Origin: Bradyrhizobium sp. BTAi1
GTDB taxonomy: Bacteria; Pseudomonadota; Alphaproteobacteria; Rhizobiales; Xanthobacteraceae
Direction: 5' to 3'
DNA: 64,000 bases
Assembly: GCF_000015165.1 (NCBI RefSeq)
Contig: NC_009485.1
Location: 248,001 to 312,000, forward strand
A program made the position numbers and the translations under genes. The notes beneath the pieces were generated by a model. That model saw nothing but the letters and a program-made list of their open reading frames with translations. It made no database searches and had not been told where the DNA came from. The stretch's first letter is position 1. The number at the start of each line of letters is the position of its first letter. Below, piece by piece: positions 8,592 through 16,321 of the stretch.

Positions 8592-10007
8592 ATGACCGGA
8601 GGACCGGACCTGGTAGACCCACAGACCACGCCAGCGCAGCGCTCGCAAATGCGCCCTGCCGTGTTCATCGTCATCGCCGGGATCCTCGCGATCGTCGGCG
8701 CGCTGGCGGGTGCCTACTATTTCGCGATGCGGCCGGTAACCTTGAAGATCGCGGTGGGTCCCCCGAACAGTGACGACCTCAAGGTCGTTCAAGCCCTGAC
8801 CCAAGCCTTCTCGCAATCGCATGCCGCGGTGCGGCTTCGTCCCGTGCCGACCGAAGGCGCGGCCGAGAGCGCGCAGGCGCTCGCTGCCGCCAAGGTCGAT
8901 CTCGCGATCGTGCGCGGCGACCTCGAAGTGCCGAAGAATGCCCAGGCCGTCGCGACCTTGCGCAAGAACGTCGCCGTGCTTTGGGTGCCGCCTGTGGCCA
9001 AGGGCAAGGGACGCAAGAGCGGCGCCAAGATCACCAAGATCTCGCAATTGCCCGGGCACAAGGTCGGCATCATCGGGCGGACCCCGGCAAATGTGAACCT
9101 GCTGAAGATCGTCCTGCATCAATACGGCGTCGATGCCAGCAAGGTCGACATCGTACAATTTCCGATTTCGGAGGCGGCCGAGGCGGTGCGCAACCAGAAG
9201 GCGGATGTCTATCTCGCGGCCGGACCGATCAACAGCAAGATCACCGCGGATGCCATCGCCGCCGCGACCAAGGATGGTGGCGTGCCGACCTTCCTGGCGA
9301 TCGACTCCGCCGAGGCGATTGCGCAGAACCATCCGGAATACGAAGCGACCGAAATCCCGGCGGGCGCCTTCGGCGGCTCGCCGGACCGGCCGGAGGACGA
9401 AGTCAAGACCATCAGCTTCAATCACCACATCGTGGCGCGGAAGGGCCTGTCGGATTCGACGGTGTCGACATTCGCCCGCCAATTGTTTTCGGTGCGGCAG
9501 CAGCTGATGTCGGAGTTCCCGCTGGCCGCCAAGATCGAGACCCCCGACACCGACAAGGACGCCGCGATTCCCGCCCATCCCGGTGCCGCGGCATTCGTCG
9601 ACGGTGAGGAGAAGACCTTCCTGGACCGCTACAGCGACTATATCTGGTGGGGGCTGATGACACTTTCGGCGATGGGCTCGGCGGGCGCCTGGTTCGCCGG
9701 CTATCTCAAGCGGGACGAACGTACGATCAACAGCTCGCTGCGCGACCGGTTGCTGGAGATGATCACGATCGCACGCAAGAGCGATTCGACCGAGGAGCTC
9801 GATCAGCTGCAAGGTGAGGCCGACGAGATCCTGCGCAATACGCTGACCTGCTTCGAGGATGGCGCGATCGAGCATGCCGCTCTCACTGCGTTCAACATTG
9901 CGCTGGAGCAGTTCCACAACGCGGTCGCCGATCGCAAGCTGATCCTGATGAGCATGCCCGCCAATCTGCAGCGCACCGGCGCGCAATTGCGCGCCGCCGG
10001 CACCTGA
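8592..10007 (+). CDS. TAXI-family solute-binding protein with two membrane anchors
   Basis: A TAXI-like binding domain flanked by membrane helices. With the ATG at 8592 (471 residues) a helix begins about residue 23 (VFIVIAGILAIVGALAGAYY). The binding domain includes LKIAVGPPNSDDLKVVQAL, AQALAAAKVDLAIVRGD, LPGHKVGIIGRTPANVNLL and EAAEAVRNQKADVYLAAGP. A second helix (YIWWGLMTLSAMGSAGAWF) lies near residue 360, followed by about 100 cytoplasmic residues rich in charge. This sensor-like layout differs from secreted TAXI subunits and suggests a tethered ligand sensor or scaffold. A TTG at 8520 is an alternative start; the ATG at 8592 lacks a strong ribosome site, so the N-terminus is uncertain. 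Confidence 0.85.
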   Translation: MTGGPDLVDPQTTPAQRSQMRPAVFIVIAGILAIVGALAGAYYFAMRPVTLKIAVGPPNSDDLKVVQALTQAFSQSHAAVRLRPVPTEGAAESAQALAAAKVDLAIVRGDLEVPKNAQAVATLRKNVAVLWVPPVAKGKGRKSGAKITKISQLPGHKVGIIGRTPANVNLLKIVLHQYGVDASKVDIVQFPISEAAEAVRNQKADVYLAAGPINSKITADAIAAATKDGGVPTFLAIDSAEAIAQNHPEYEATEIPAGAFGGSPDRPEDEVKTISFNHHIVARKGLSDSTVSTFARQLFSVRQQLMSEFPLAAKIETPDTDKDAAIPAHPGAAAFVDGEEKTFLDRYSDYIWWGLMTLSAMGSAGAWFAGYLKRDERTINSSLRDRLLEMITIARKSDSTEELDQLQGEADEILRNTLTCFEDGAIEHAALTAFNIALEQFHNAVADRKLILMSMPANLQRTGAQLRAAGT

Positions 10008-10155
10008 GCCCGCCCGTTCCCCAACGGTCCTCGCCTGTGAACGGTATCCCGATGTGCTCGGCATGGCCGTGTTATTCCAGCGTCACCAATCTTTTCTAGG
10101 CCTGCCGTGGTGGTGGCGGCGCCGATTGCACGCGCCATCCAAGCAGGAGATTCGC

Positions 10156-11730
10156 ATGACCATTCACCTTTCGCGCCCGCAGCTGTCCAGGCTGTCCCGC
10201 CGCCGATTCCTCTCGACGGCAGCTGCCGCCGGCGTCACGACGCTGTCGATGCCCTATCTGAGCCGCGCCGCCGACCGGCCGCAGATCACGCATGGTGTCC
10301 AGTCCGGCGACGTCAGCATGGATGGCGGCGTGGTCTGGGCCCGTGCCGACCGCCCGTCGCAAATGCTGGTCGAGGTCGCGACGACAGAGTCGTTCAAGAA
10401 CGCGCGCAGCCTGCCGCCGATCGCGGCGCTGCCCGAAAGCGATTTTACCGCCAAGATGCTGCTGGAGAACCTCCCGAGCGGCCAGGACATCTTCTACCGC
10501 GTCAAATTCCGCGACCTCTCGCACAGCGCCGTCGAAAGCGAGGCGGTGGTCGGGCGCTTCCGCACCGCGCCCGGCAACAAGCGCGACGTCTCGTTCGTCT
10601 GGGGCGGCGACGTGGCAGGACAAGGATGGGGCATCAATCCCGACGATGGCGGCATGTTCACCTTCGCCACCATGAAGAAGCACCGGCCCGACTTCTTCCT
10701 CCATTCCGGCGACACGATCTATGCCGACGGTCCGATCAAGTCCGAGGTCAAGCTGCCGGACAACAAGGTCTGGAAAAACCTGACGGTGGAAGAGAAGGCC
10801 AAGGTCGCCGAGACGCTCGACGAATTCCGGGCGGCTCATAAGTATAACTTCCTCGACGAGAACGTCCGCGCCTTCAATGCCGAGGTGCCGATCTTCGTGC
10901 AGTGGGACGATCACGAGGTGACCAACAACTGGTCGGCCTCCAAGGAGCTGCCGGCGGCCTACAAGGAGCGCAACATCCAGCTGCTCGCCGCGCGCGCGGC
11001 CCGCGCCTTCCACGAGATGTATCCGATGCGCGAGAGCATCGCCGAGCCTGGCCGGGTCTATCGCACCATCAATTACGGCCCGCATCTCGACGTCTTCGTG
11101 CTCGACGAGCGCAGCTATCGCGGCGCCAACGGCCCGAACCTCGAGGACAAATATGGCCCGTCGTCCTATTTCATCGGGCCCGAGCAGATGCGCTGGCTGA
11201 AGCAGGCGCTGCTGAACTCGCGCGCGACCTGGAAGGTGATCGCCTCCGACATGCCGCTCAGCCTGATCGTCTATGACGACGCGGCCAACAAGAAGGGCTC
11301 TGAGGCGATTGCGCAGGGCGACGGTCCGGCGCGCGGGCGCGAGCTGGAGATCGCCGAGATCCTGCGCTTCATCAAGACCGCGCCGATCCAGAACACGGTG
11401 TGGCTGACGGCGGACGTGCACTACGCCGCCGCGCATTACTATGATCCGAACAAGGCGCAGTTCCAGGACTTCGAGCCGTTCTGGGAGTTTGTCTCGGGCC
11501 CGCTGCATGCCGGCACGTTCGGCCCGAACGAGCTCGACAACACTTTCGGCCCCGAGGTGCGCTTCATCAAGGCGCCGGGTCTCGACAAGCAGAACCTGCC
11601 GCCGTCAGCCGGCATGCAGTTCTTCGGGCACGTCAAGATCGAGGGCGAGACCGGGCAGATGACCGTGACCCTGCGCGATCGCGCCGACGTCGCGCTGTGG
11701 TCGACGACCCTTGACCCGAAGCTCGGCTGA
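10156..11730 (+). CDS. phoD: Tat-exported alkaline phosphatase D (PhoD family)
   Basis: A 524-residue metallophosphoesterase. The ATG at 10156 follows CAGGAGA; a twin-arginine signal is visible (LSRRRFLSTAAAAGV), so it is folded before export to the periplasm. PhoD landmarks are GVQSGDVSMDGGVVWARAD, WGGDVAGQGWG, FFLHSGDTIYADGP, IFVQWDDHEVTNNW, VFVLDERSYRG and WLTADVHYAAAHYY. These supply the Fe/Ca metal ligands of the family. PhoD hydrolyses phosphodiesters and monoesters, providing phosphate under limitation. No clear Pho box was recognised upstream. It stands alone, facing the leftward response regulator gene. Confidence 0.95.
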   Translation: MTIHLSRPQLSRLSRRRFLSTAAAAGVTTLSMPYLSRAADRPQITHGVQSGDVSMDGGVVWARADRPSQMLVEVATTESFKNARSLPPIAALPESDFTAKMLLENLPSGQDIFYRVKFRDLSHSAVESEAVVGRFRTAPGNKRDVSFVWGGDVAGQGWGINPDDGGMFTFATMKKHRPDFFLHSGDTIYADGPIKSEVKLPDNKVWKNLTVEEKAKVAETLDEFRAAHKYNFLDENVRAFNAEVPIFVQWDDHEVTNNWSASKELPAAYKERNIQLLAARAARAFHEMYPMRESIAEPGRVYRTINYGPHLDVFVLDERSYRGANGPNLEDKYGPSSYFIGPEQMRWLKQALLNSRATWKVIASDMPLSLIVYDDAANKKGSEAIAQGDGPARGRELEIAEILRFIKTAPIQNTVWLTADVHYAAAHYYDPNKAQFQDFEPFWEFVSGPLHAGTFGPNELDNTFGPEVRFIKAPGLDKQNLPPSAGMQFFGHVKIEGETGQMTVTLRDRADVALWSTTLDPKLG

Positions 11731-11776
11731 GCTGGCGGCCGCACTCGAAACACGCAGCAAAGTGCTGCGGCGGCAG

Positions 11777-12151
11777 CTAAGCCTGCCGCCGCAGCACCGC
11801 CTCCAGCGCTTCGGTCGGACACGGTTTCGGCAGCCGCGGCCGGTCGGCGAACGCTGCCGGCACGCGGTCGGCGCCGTAGCCGGTCGAGAATGCGAAGGGA
11901 ATGCCGAGCGTTGTCAGCCGCTCGGCAATCGCGAAGCTCTTTTCGCGTACGAGGCCGACATCGAGCAGCGCGAATTGCGGTGCGCGCTCCTCGATCATGG
12001 CGAGAGCGCTGGCGACATTGGCCGCAACTCTGATGACGGCAATGCCAAGATCCGTAATCGTGTCTTCGAGGCCGAGCGCAATGATCGGGTCGTCTTCGAC
12101 GACCAGCACGTCCTGATAGTGCTCGGGCACGCTGGACTGCGAGCTTGTCAT
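11777..12151 (-). CDS. Single-domain response regulator (receiver only)
   Basis: A 124-residue CheY-like receiver. Homology starts at DVLVVEDDPIIALGLED, with the acidic pair in VVEDD, the phospho-acceptor aspartate in FALLDVGL, a serine at the usual S/T position (FAFSTGYG) and the conserved lysine in LPKPC. I use the ATG at 12151 since residues before it in the longer frame are unrelated to the fold. There is no output domain, so it probably relays phosphate to a partner or acts through protein contact. It is divergent from the Crp/Fnr regulator, 139 bases away. No histidine kinase lies in this window. Confidence 0.9.
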   Translation of the reverse strand: MTSSQSSVPEHYQDVLVVEDDPIIALGLEDTITDLGIAVIRVAANVASALAMIEERAPQFALLDVGLVREKSFAIAERLTTLGIPFAFSTGYGADRVPAAFADRPRLPKPCPTEALEAVLRRQA

Positions 12152-12290
12152 GATCTGCGGGGTTCCGGGTGAAGGCCCCGCTGCCCGGCGCCTCCTTGTA
12201 AGCGCGCCGGCGGGTTCCTGGAACCGAAGGCAGCATATCAGAGTTCCTGTGTCGGTGCACTTGTGAACACAAGGGGCGGGGATCACGCAC

Positions 12291-13076
12291 ATGCGTATGG
12301 CGCGGGGAACGATGATGCTGAACCAAGGTGTGACGACGCTGTCGCGAGAGCGGCCCTACAACAATCTGCTGCGACGCTTGAGCCCAGCCGATTACGCGCT
12401 GATCGCGCCACATCTGGTCGAGGACGAAGCGGCGCCGAATGATCTGCTCTACCGTCCCGGCGACGACGTTCAGATCGTGCATTTCCCATGCGGGCCGGCG
12501 CTCACGTCCTATCTGGTGGCGAACGAGGACGGTCGCGACGTCGAAACCATCCTGGTGGGACGCGAGGGCGCGGTGGGCGGCATCGTCAGTGAAGGCTTCC
12601 TGCCTGCCTACACGCGCATCGTCGTCAAGTTCGGCGGTCCCTTTGCGCGGCTGCCGCTGTCGCGACTCGCCGCTGCCAAGCTGCAATCGAAGACGCTGCG
12701 CAACGTGTTCGCCCGCTATGCCGATTGCATGCTGGCGCAGGTGTTTCAGTCGACCGCCTGCAACGCCATCCATTCGATCGAGCAGCGCACGGCGAAGTGG
12801 ATCGTCGCGGCGATGGACCGCACGGATGGCGAGCCGATTGTGCCGCTGACCCATGAGCAACTGGCGACCTTGCTCGGTGTCGGCCGCAGCTATGTCAGCC
12901 GTGTCGTCCAGACCTTCCGCGCCGAAGGCATTTTGGACACGCGGCGCGGCGCCTTCATTGTGCGTGACTTTGACGCCCTGAAACAGTGCTCCTGCCTGTG
13001 CAACGAGGCCGTGAAAACCCATTTCGAGGAGGTTCTCCGCGGCGTCTATCCGACCGAGCAGGCCGCGACGGGCTGA
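12291..13076 (+). CDS. Crp/Fnr-family transcriptional regulator
   Basis: A 261-residue regulator. The N-terminal cupin-like sensor domain spans about residues 20-150 (LLYRPGDDVQIVHFPCGPA, VGREGAVGGIVSEG). It is followed by the dimer helix and a winged helix-turn-helix (LTHEQLATLLGVGRSYVSRV, FRAEGILDTRRGAFIV). The Fnr-type N-terminal cysteine cluster is absent. A CSCLCNEAV segment follows the HTH domain near residue 235, giving three alternate cysteines whose role is unknown. The start at 12291 follows AAGGGGCGGGG; in-frame ATGs at 12297 and 12309 are alternatives. It is divergent from the single-domain response regulator. Confidence 0.9.
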   Translation: MRMARGTMMLNQGVTTLSRERPYNNLLRRLSPADYALIAPHLVEDEAAPNDLLYRPGDDVQIVHFPCGPALTSYLVANEDGRDVETILVGREGAVGGIVSEGFLPAYTRIVVKFGGPFARLPLSRLAAAKLQSKTLRNVFARYADCMLAQVFQSTACNAIHSIEQRTAKWIVAAMDRTDGEPIVPLTHEQLATLLGVGRSYVSRVVQTFRAEGILDTRRGAFIVRDFDALKQCSCLCNEAVKTHFEEVLRGVYPTEQAATG

Positions 13077-13157
13077 TCCGATCCCAGCATTGCCTTAGCC
13101 TGCTGGAACTTGTCATAGTCCGGATGCAACCGGATTTGGGAAGTCCTCAGGGCAGGC

Positions 13158-13877
13158 ATGGACGGCGCCGTTCTCCACGCGATCTTCGACGTCGCTGCCT
13201 GGCTCAGCGCGGCGGCCGCCGGCTGGTGGCTCGCGCGCTTTGGCGGCGTGAGCTTTCCCAGGCAGTCGACCGAATGGCCCTATATCGCCGCTCTCGTATT
13301 CGGTGCCGGGCTCGGCGCGTATCTGTTCGGCACGCTGAACCTGTGGCTCTCCGGCATGGCCGGGCTGGCGCGCTCGGTCGAGGGCGCGCTCGCCGGCGGC
13401 ATTATCGCGGTCGAACTCTACAAATGGCGCCACGGCATCACCTTGCGCACCGGGGCGCGCTTTGCGCTGCCGCTCGCGGTCGGGGTCGCCGTCGGGCGGA
13501 TCGGCTGCTTTGCGGCCGGGCTCGACGATTTCACCTACGGCACGCCGACGGCTCTGCCCTGGGGCCATGATTTCGGCGACGGCATCCAGCGCCATCCGGT
13601 GCAGCTCTATGAGAGTCTCGCGATGGCCAGCTTTGCCGCCGCCTATATCGTCGCGGTGATCAGGCGGAATGCGGCGGTGATCGCCAGCGGCTTCTATCTC
13701 GCGCTTCTGGTCTACGGCCTGCAGCGCTTCGTCTGGGAATTCCTCAAGCCGTACGGGCCGGTCGTCGGCCCCTTCACCTTGTTTCACCTGCTGTCGCTCG
13801 CCATTGCGGCCTACGCTTTGGCGATGCTGGCAACCGCGCCGCAATCGAAGGTCACGCATGAACGCGCCGCTGCGTAA
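13158..13877 (+). CDS. Divergent prolipoprotein diacylglyceryl transferase (Lgt-like) membrane enzyme
   Basis: A 239-residue polytopic membrane protein with about six helices. Lgt-family marks are GVAVGRIGCFAAGLDD (residues 109-124) and RHPVQLYES. However, the HGGL motif of true Lgt, whose histidine is required in E. coli, reads EGALAGG (E75-G76-A77-L78), and the Asn of the GRxxNF block is Cys117. True Lgt moves diacylglycerol from phosphatidylglycerol to a lipobox cysteine; this paralogue probably has another acceptor or chemistry. Its last 20 bases overlap the radical SAM gene, so the two are translationally coupled. A separate housekeeping lgt should exist elsewhere in the genome. Confidence 0.82.
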   Translation: MDGAVLHAIFDVAAWLSAAAAGWWLARFGGVSFPRQSTEWPYIAALVFGAGLGAYLFGTLNLWLSGMAGLARSVEGALAGGIIAVELYKWRHGITLRTGARFALPLAVGVAVGRIGCFAAGLDDFTYGTPTALPWGHDFGDGIQRHPVQLYESLAMASFAAAYIVAVIRRNAAVIASGFYLALLVYGLQRFVWEFLKPYGPVVGPFTLFHLLSLAIAAYALAMLATAPQSKVTHERAAA

Positions 13878-15273
13878 GTCACGCCCCTATGTGTTCTGGG
13901 GACAGACCCAATCCCTGTGCGAGACCTGCCTCGCGCTGGTGCCGACCAAGATCCAGATCCAGGACAACGAGGTCTGGTACGAGAAGCGCTGCAAGGCGCA
14001 CGGCGTGCAATCGACGCTGGTCTCCGATGACGCAGCCTATTGGCGGCGCTGCAAGGCGTTCATCAAGCCGGGCGATACGCCGCTCAGTTTCCAGCGCCGC
14101 ACCGAATATGGCTGCCCCTATGATTGCGGCCTGTGCCCGGACCACGAGCAGCATTCCTGCCTGGCGCTGATCGAGATCACCGATCACTGCAACCTGACCT
14201 GCCCGGTGTGTTTCGCCGAATCCTCGCCGCAGCGCTCGCATTTCACGCCGCTCGCCACGGTCGAGCGGATGCTGGACGCGCTGGTGAAAAGCGAGGGCGA
14301 GCCGGACTTGGTGCAGATCTCCGGCGGCGAGCCGACCTTGCATCCTGATTTCTTCGACATCCTGGCCGCCGTGCGCGCGCGGCCGATCCGTCACGTTATG
14401 ATCAACACCAACGGCCTGCGCATCGCGCGCGAGCCGGACTTCGTCGCGAAGCTCGCGGAGACCAAGCGTGGGCTCGAGGTCTATCTGCAGTTCGACTCGC
14501 TGTCGCGCGCCGGTCTCACGAACATTCGCGGCGCCGATTTGCGCCGCATCCGCCAGCAGGCGCTGGAGAACCTCGAACATCAGGGCATCTCGACCACGCT
14601 GGTCGCGACCATCAAGCGCGGGGTCAATGACGACGAGATCGGCGACATCGTGCGTCATGCCTTGGAATGGCGCTGCGTGCGCGGCGTCACCTTGCAGCCG
14701 GTGCAGGACGCCGGCCGCAATGCCGACTTCGACAAGGACACCGATCGCATCATGCTGTCGGAGATCCGCCGCCGCGTCGTCGAGACCGGCGTGTTCGGCG
14801 AGCAGGACATGATCCCGCTGCCCTGCAATCCCGAGAGCATCTCGATCGGCTATGGCCTGCGCAACGGCACAACCGTGCTGCCCCTCACCGCGATGGTGCC
14901 GCAGGAGGAGCTGCTGTCGGTGATGCCGAACACGATCAGTCCGGAAAAATATCCGGTGCTGCGTGACAAATTCGTCGAGCTGTTCTCGCTGTCGTCGGGG
15001 CCGCTCAATACCAGCGAGCGTGTCGCCGAATTCCTCTGCTGTTTGCCATCCGTGCAGGTGCCCGACAATCTCGGCTACGAGCACGTCTTCCGCGTCACCA
15101 TCGTGCAGTTTCTCGACCGCTTCAATTTCTGCGTCGGCAACGTCAAACGCTCCTGCATCCATTTCGTCACCGAGCGCGGCGAGATCATCCCGTTCGACAC
15201 CTACAATCTGTTCTATCGCAACGGCGCCATCGACGGCATCCGAGCCCGGCTGGCGAAGGGTGAACAGGCGTGA
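13858..15273 (+). CDS. Radical SAM protein of the COG1964/MJ0619 (Tes-like) type
   Basis: A 471-residue multi-cluster radical SAM protein. The N-terminal cysteine module has CETC (C21, C24) and KRC (C45). A CX3CX2C set follows (C86, C90, C93, in GCPYDCGLCP) plus C101. Next is the radical SAM motif CNLTCPVC (C111, C115, C118), SGGEPTLHPDFFDI, and a long C-terminal half with further cysteines (CNPES, FLCCLPS, NFCVGNVKRSC). This architecture is that of archaeal MJ0619, described as tetraether lipid synthase (Tes). Bacterial homologues are mostly uncharacterised. Overlap with the Lgt-like gene and the GTGA overlap with the next gene indicate one operon. Lipid chemistry is an inference from family and neighbour. 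Confidence 0.88.
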   Translation: MNAPLRKSRPYVFWGQTQSLCETCLALVPTKIQIQDNEVWYEKRCKAHGVQSTLVSDDAAYWRRCKAFIKPGDTPLSFQRRTEYGCPYDCGLCPDHEQHSCLALIEITDHCNLTCPVCFAESSPQRSHFTPLATVERMLDALVKSEGEPDLVQISGGEPTLHPDFFDILAAVRARPIRHVMINTNGLRIAREPDFVAKLAETKRGLEVYLQFDSLSRAGLTNIRGADLRRIRQQALENLEHQGISTTLVATIKRGVNDDEIGDIVRHALEWRCVRGVTLQPVQDAGRNADFDKDTDRIMLSEIRRRVVETGVFGEQDMIPLPCNPESISIGYGLRNGTTVLPLTAMVPQEELLSVMPNTISPEKYPVLRDKFVELFSLSSGPLNTSERVAEFLCCLPSVQVPDNLGYEHVFRVTIVQFLDRFNFCVGNVKRSCIHFVTERGEIIPFDTYNLFYRNGAIDGIRARLAKGEQA

Positions 15274-15524
15274 GCGAGCCGGAGAAAAAGAGTCCGCCGC
15301 CGCCTGCATCCGAGCAGCCGGGTGAGCTGCGCAGCGGCTGCCTGACGGCGGTCCTGTTCGTGGTCGGCGTCATCCTGCTGCTGCCGGGCGCCTGCGCCGT
15401 GGTCTTCGGTTATCTCGGCTTGCAGGAGAAGAACTGGCCAGCGGAGTTGACGGCGTGGGTCGTCGCCGGCCTGGCGGTCGGCGCGGGCGGCATTTTGCTG
15501 ATTATAACGGCGTGGCGGCGGTGA
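15270..15524 (+). CDS. Small membrane protein with GCL...LLLPGAC motif (array member 1)
   Basis: An 84-residue protein that starts at a GTG overlapping the stop of the radical SAM gene (GTGA), which implies translational coupling. A proline-rich cytoplasmic head is followed by SGCLTAVLFVVGVILLLPGA and a second helix (WVVAGLAVGAGGILLIITAW). The (S)GCL ... LL(L/F)P..C pattern recurs in the next genes. No known domain recognised. Confidence 0.72.
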   Translation: MSEPEKKSPPPPASEQPGELRSGCLTAVLFVVGVILLLPGACAVVFGYLGLQEKNWPAELTAWVVAGLAVGAGGILLIITAWRR

Positions 15525-15572
15525 GCGCACGCATGGTGTTCTTTGCAGTCCGTCTCATGATTCCGCGCAGCC

Positions 15573-15821
15573 ATGATTGATCGACCGATCCTTCCCCCCG
15601 AACTTCCGCCTCAGCAGGCGCGCTCCGGCTGTCTGACGGCGCTCGCGGTCATTGCCGGCCTCATCCTGCTGTTTCCCATGGCTTGCGTCCTGGTCATCTT
15701 TCCCAACCAGATCACGCGCAACGACCTCGTCGATCCGATCGGACTGCTGTTCGTCGGCGCGGCCATCGCCGGCGTCGTGTTGATCATCCTGGCGGTCAGG
15801 CGCGGGCGGAGCCGTTCATGA
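15573..15821 (+). CDS. Small membrane protein with GCL...LLFPMAC motif (array member 2)
   Basis: An 82-residue two-helix protein: PELPPQQARSGCLTALAVIA then GLILLFPMAC, and a second helix (IGLLFVGAAIAGVVLIILAV) ending in RRGRSRS. It clearly resembles the preceding protein in length, proline-rich head, SGCLTA start of helix 1 and the P..C end of that helix. It overlaps the next start by four bases (ATGA). Function unknown. Confidence 0.72.
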   Translation: MIDRPILPPELPPQQARSGCLTALAVIAGLILLFPMACVLVIFPNQITRNDLVDPIGLLFVGAAIAGVVLIILAVRRGRSRS

Positions 15822-16049
15822 CGCCGCAGGAGCAGCCCGGACCGCCTGTGGCGCGGAGTCGTCCTGTCGATCCTGATGCTGCTCGTCGGACTGGTGCTGT
15901 TCGCGCCGGGCTTGCTATGCTTCGTGATGGAGTTGCGTGAGCCGAGTCCCGACGATGTCATCAAGGGTCTCCTGTTCTGGGCAGCCGCGATCGGCCTGCT
16001 GCTCGTTTTCTTCGGCATTCGACGAATGATTCCGCGCCGCCATGGATGA
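15818..16049 (+). pseudogene. Probably frameshifted small membrane protein (array member 3)
   Basis: The ATG at 15818 overlaps the previous stop (ATGA), as expected of an operon gene. Its frame gives MTPQEQPGPPVARSRP and then non-membrane sequence ending at 15940. Another frame, open from 15822, carries the missing body: WRGVVLSILMLLVGLVLFAP, LLCFVMELREPSPDD and a second helix (GLLFWAAAIGLLLVFFGI), ending RRMIPRRHG at 16047-16049 and overlapping the next ATG. Removing one base near 15830-15846 would fuse the two into an array-like protein of about 76 residues. In the downstream frame alone the first ATG is at 15876, inside helix 1. Frameshift, sequencing error or programmed shift are all possible. 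Confidence 0.6.
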
Positions 16050-16311
16050 TGACCCGTTCAACCGCCGTCCGCCGCTGTCGCCCTTCCTGGAGGACGTGCG
16101 TCGGGCGCGAGAGCCTGCCGGCCTGGTGGCGACGCTGGGGGCGATCCTCGGCGGGCTCGTCTTGATGTTTCCGTTCGGCTGCGTGATGGCGCTGATGCGC
16201 CGCGAGTGGAACGAGTTCGGCGGCTTGCTCGGCCCCGGCGCGATCCTGGCCGGCATGGCCGTTACGGGACTCGTGATGATTGTGCTGGCGGTGTACCGCC
16301 GCTGGGGCTGA
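16042..16311 (+). CDS. Small membrane protein, GCV variant (array member 4)
   Basis: An 89-residue two-helix protein. A charged head (MDDDPFNRRPPLSPFLEDV) is followed by LVATLGAILGGLVLMFPFGC and a second helix (GPGAILAGMAVTGLVMIVLAVY) ending RRWG. It shares the helix-1 ending (FPFGC, compare FPMAC and LPGAC) with its neighbours but lacks the SGCL start. Its start overlaps the end of the membrane frame of the preceding element. Function unknown. Confidence 0.7.
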   Translation: MDDDPFNRRPPLSPFLEDVRRAREPAGLVATLGAILGGLVLMFPFGCVMALMRREWNEFGGLLGPGAILAGMAVTGLVMIVLAVYRRWG

Positions 16312-16321
16312 GGCCGGTCAC

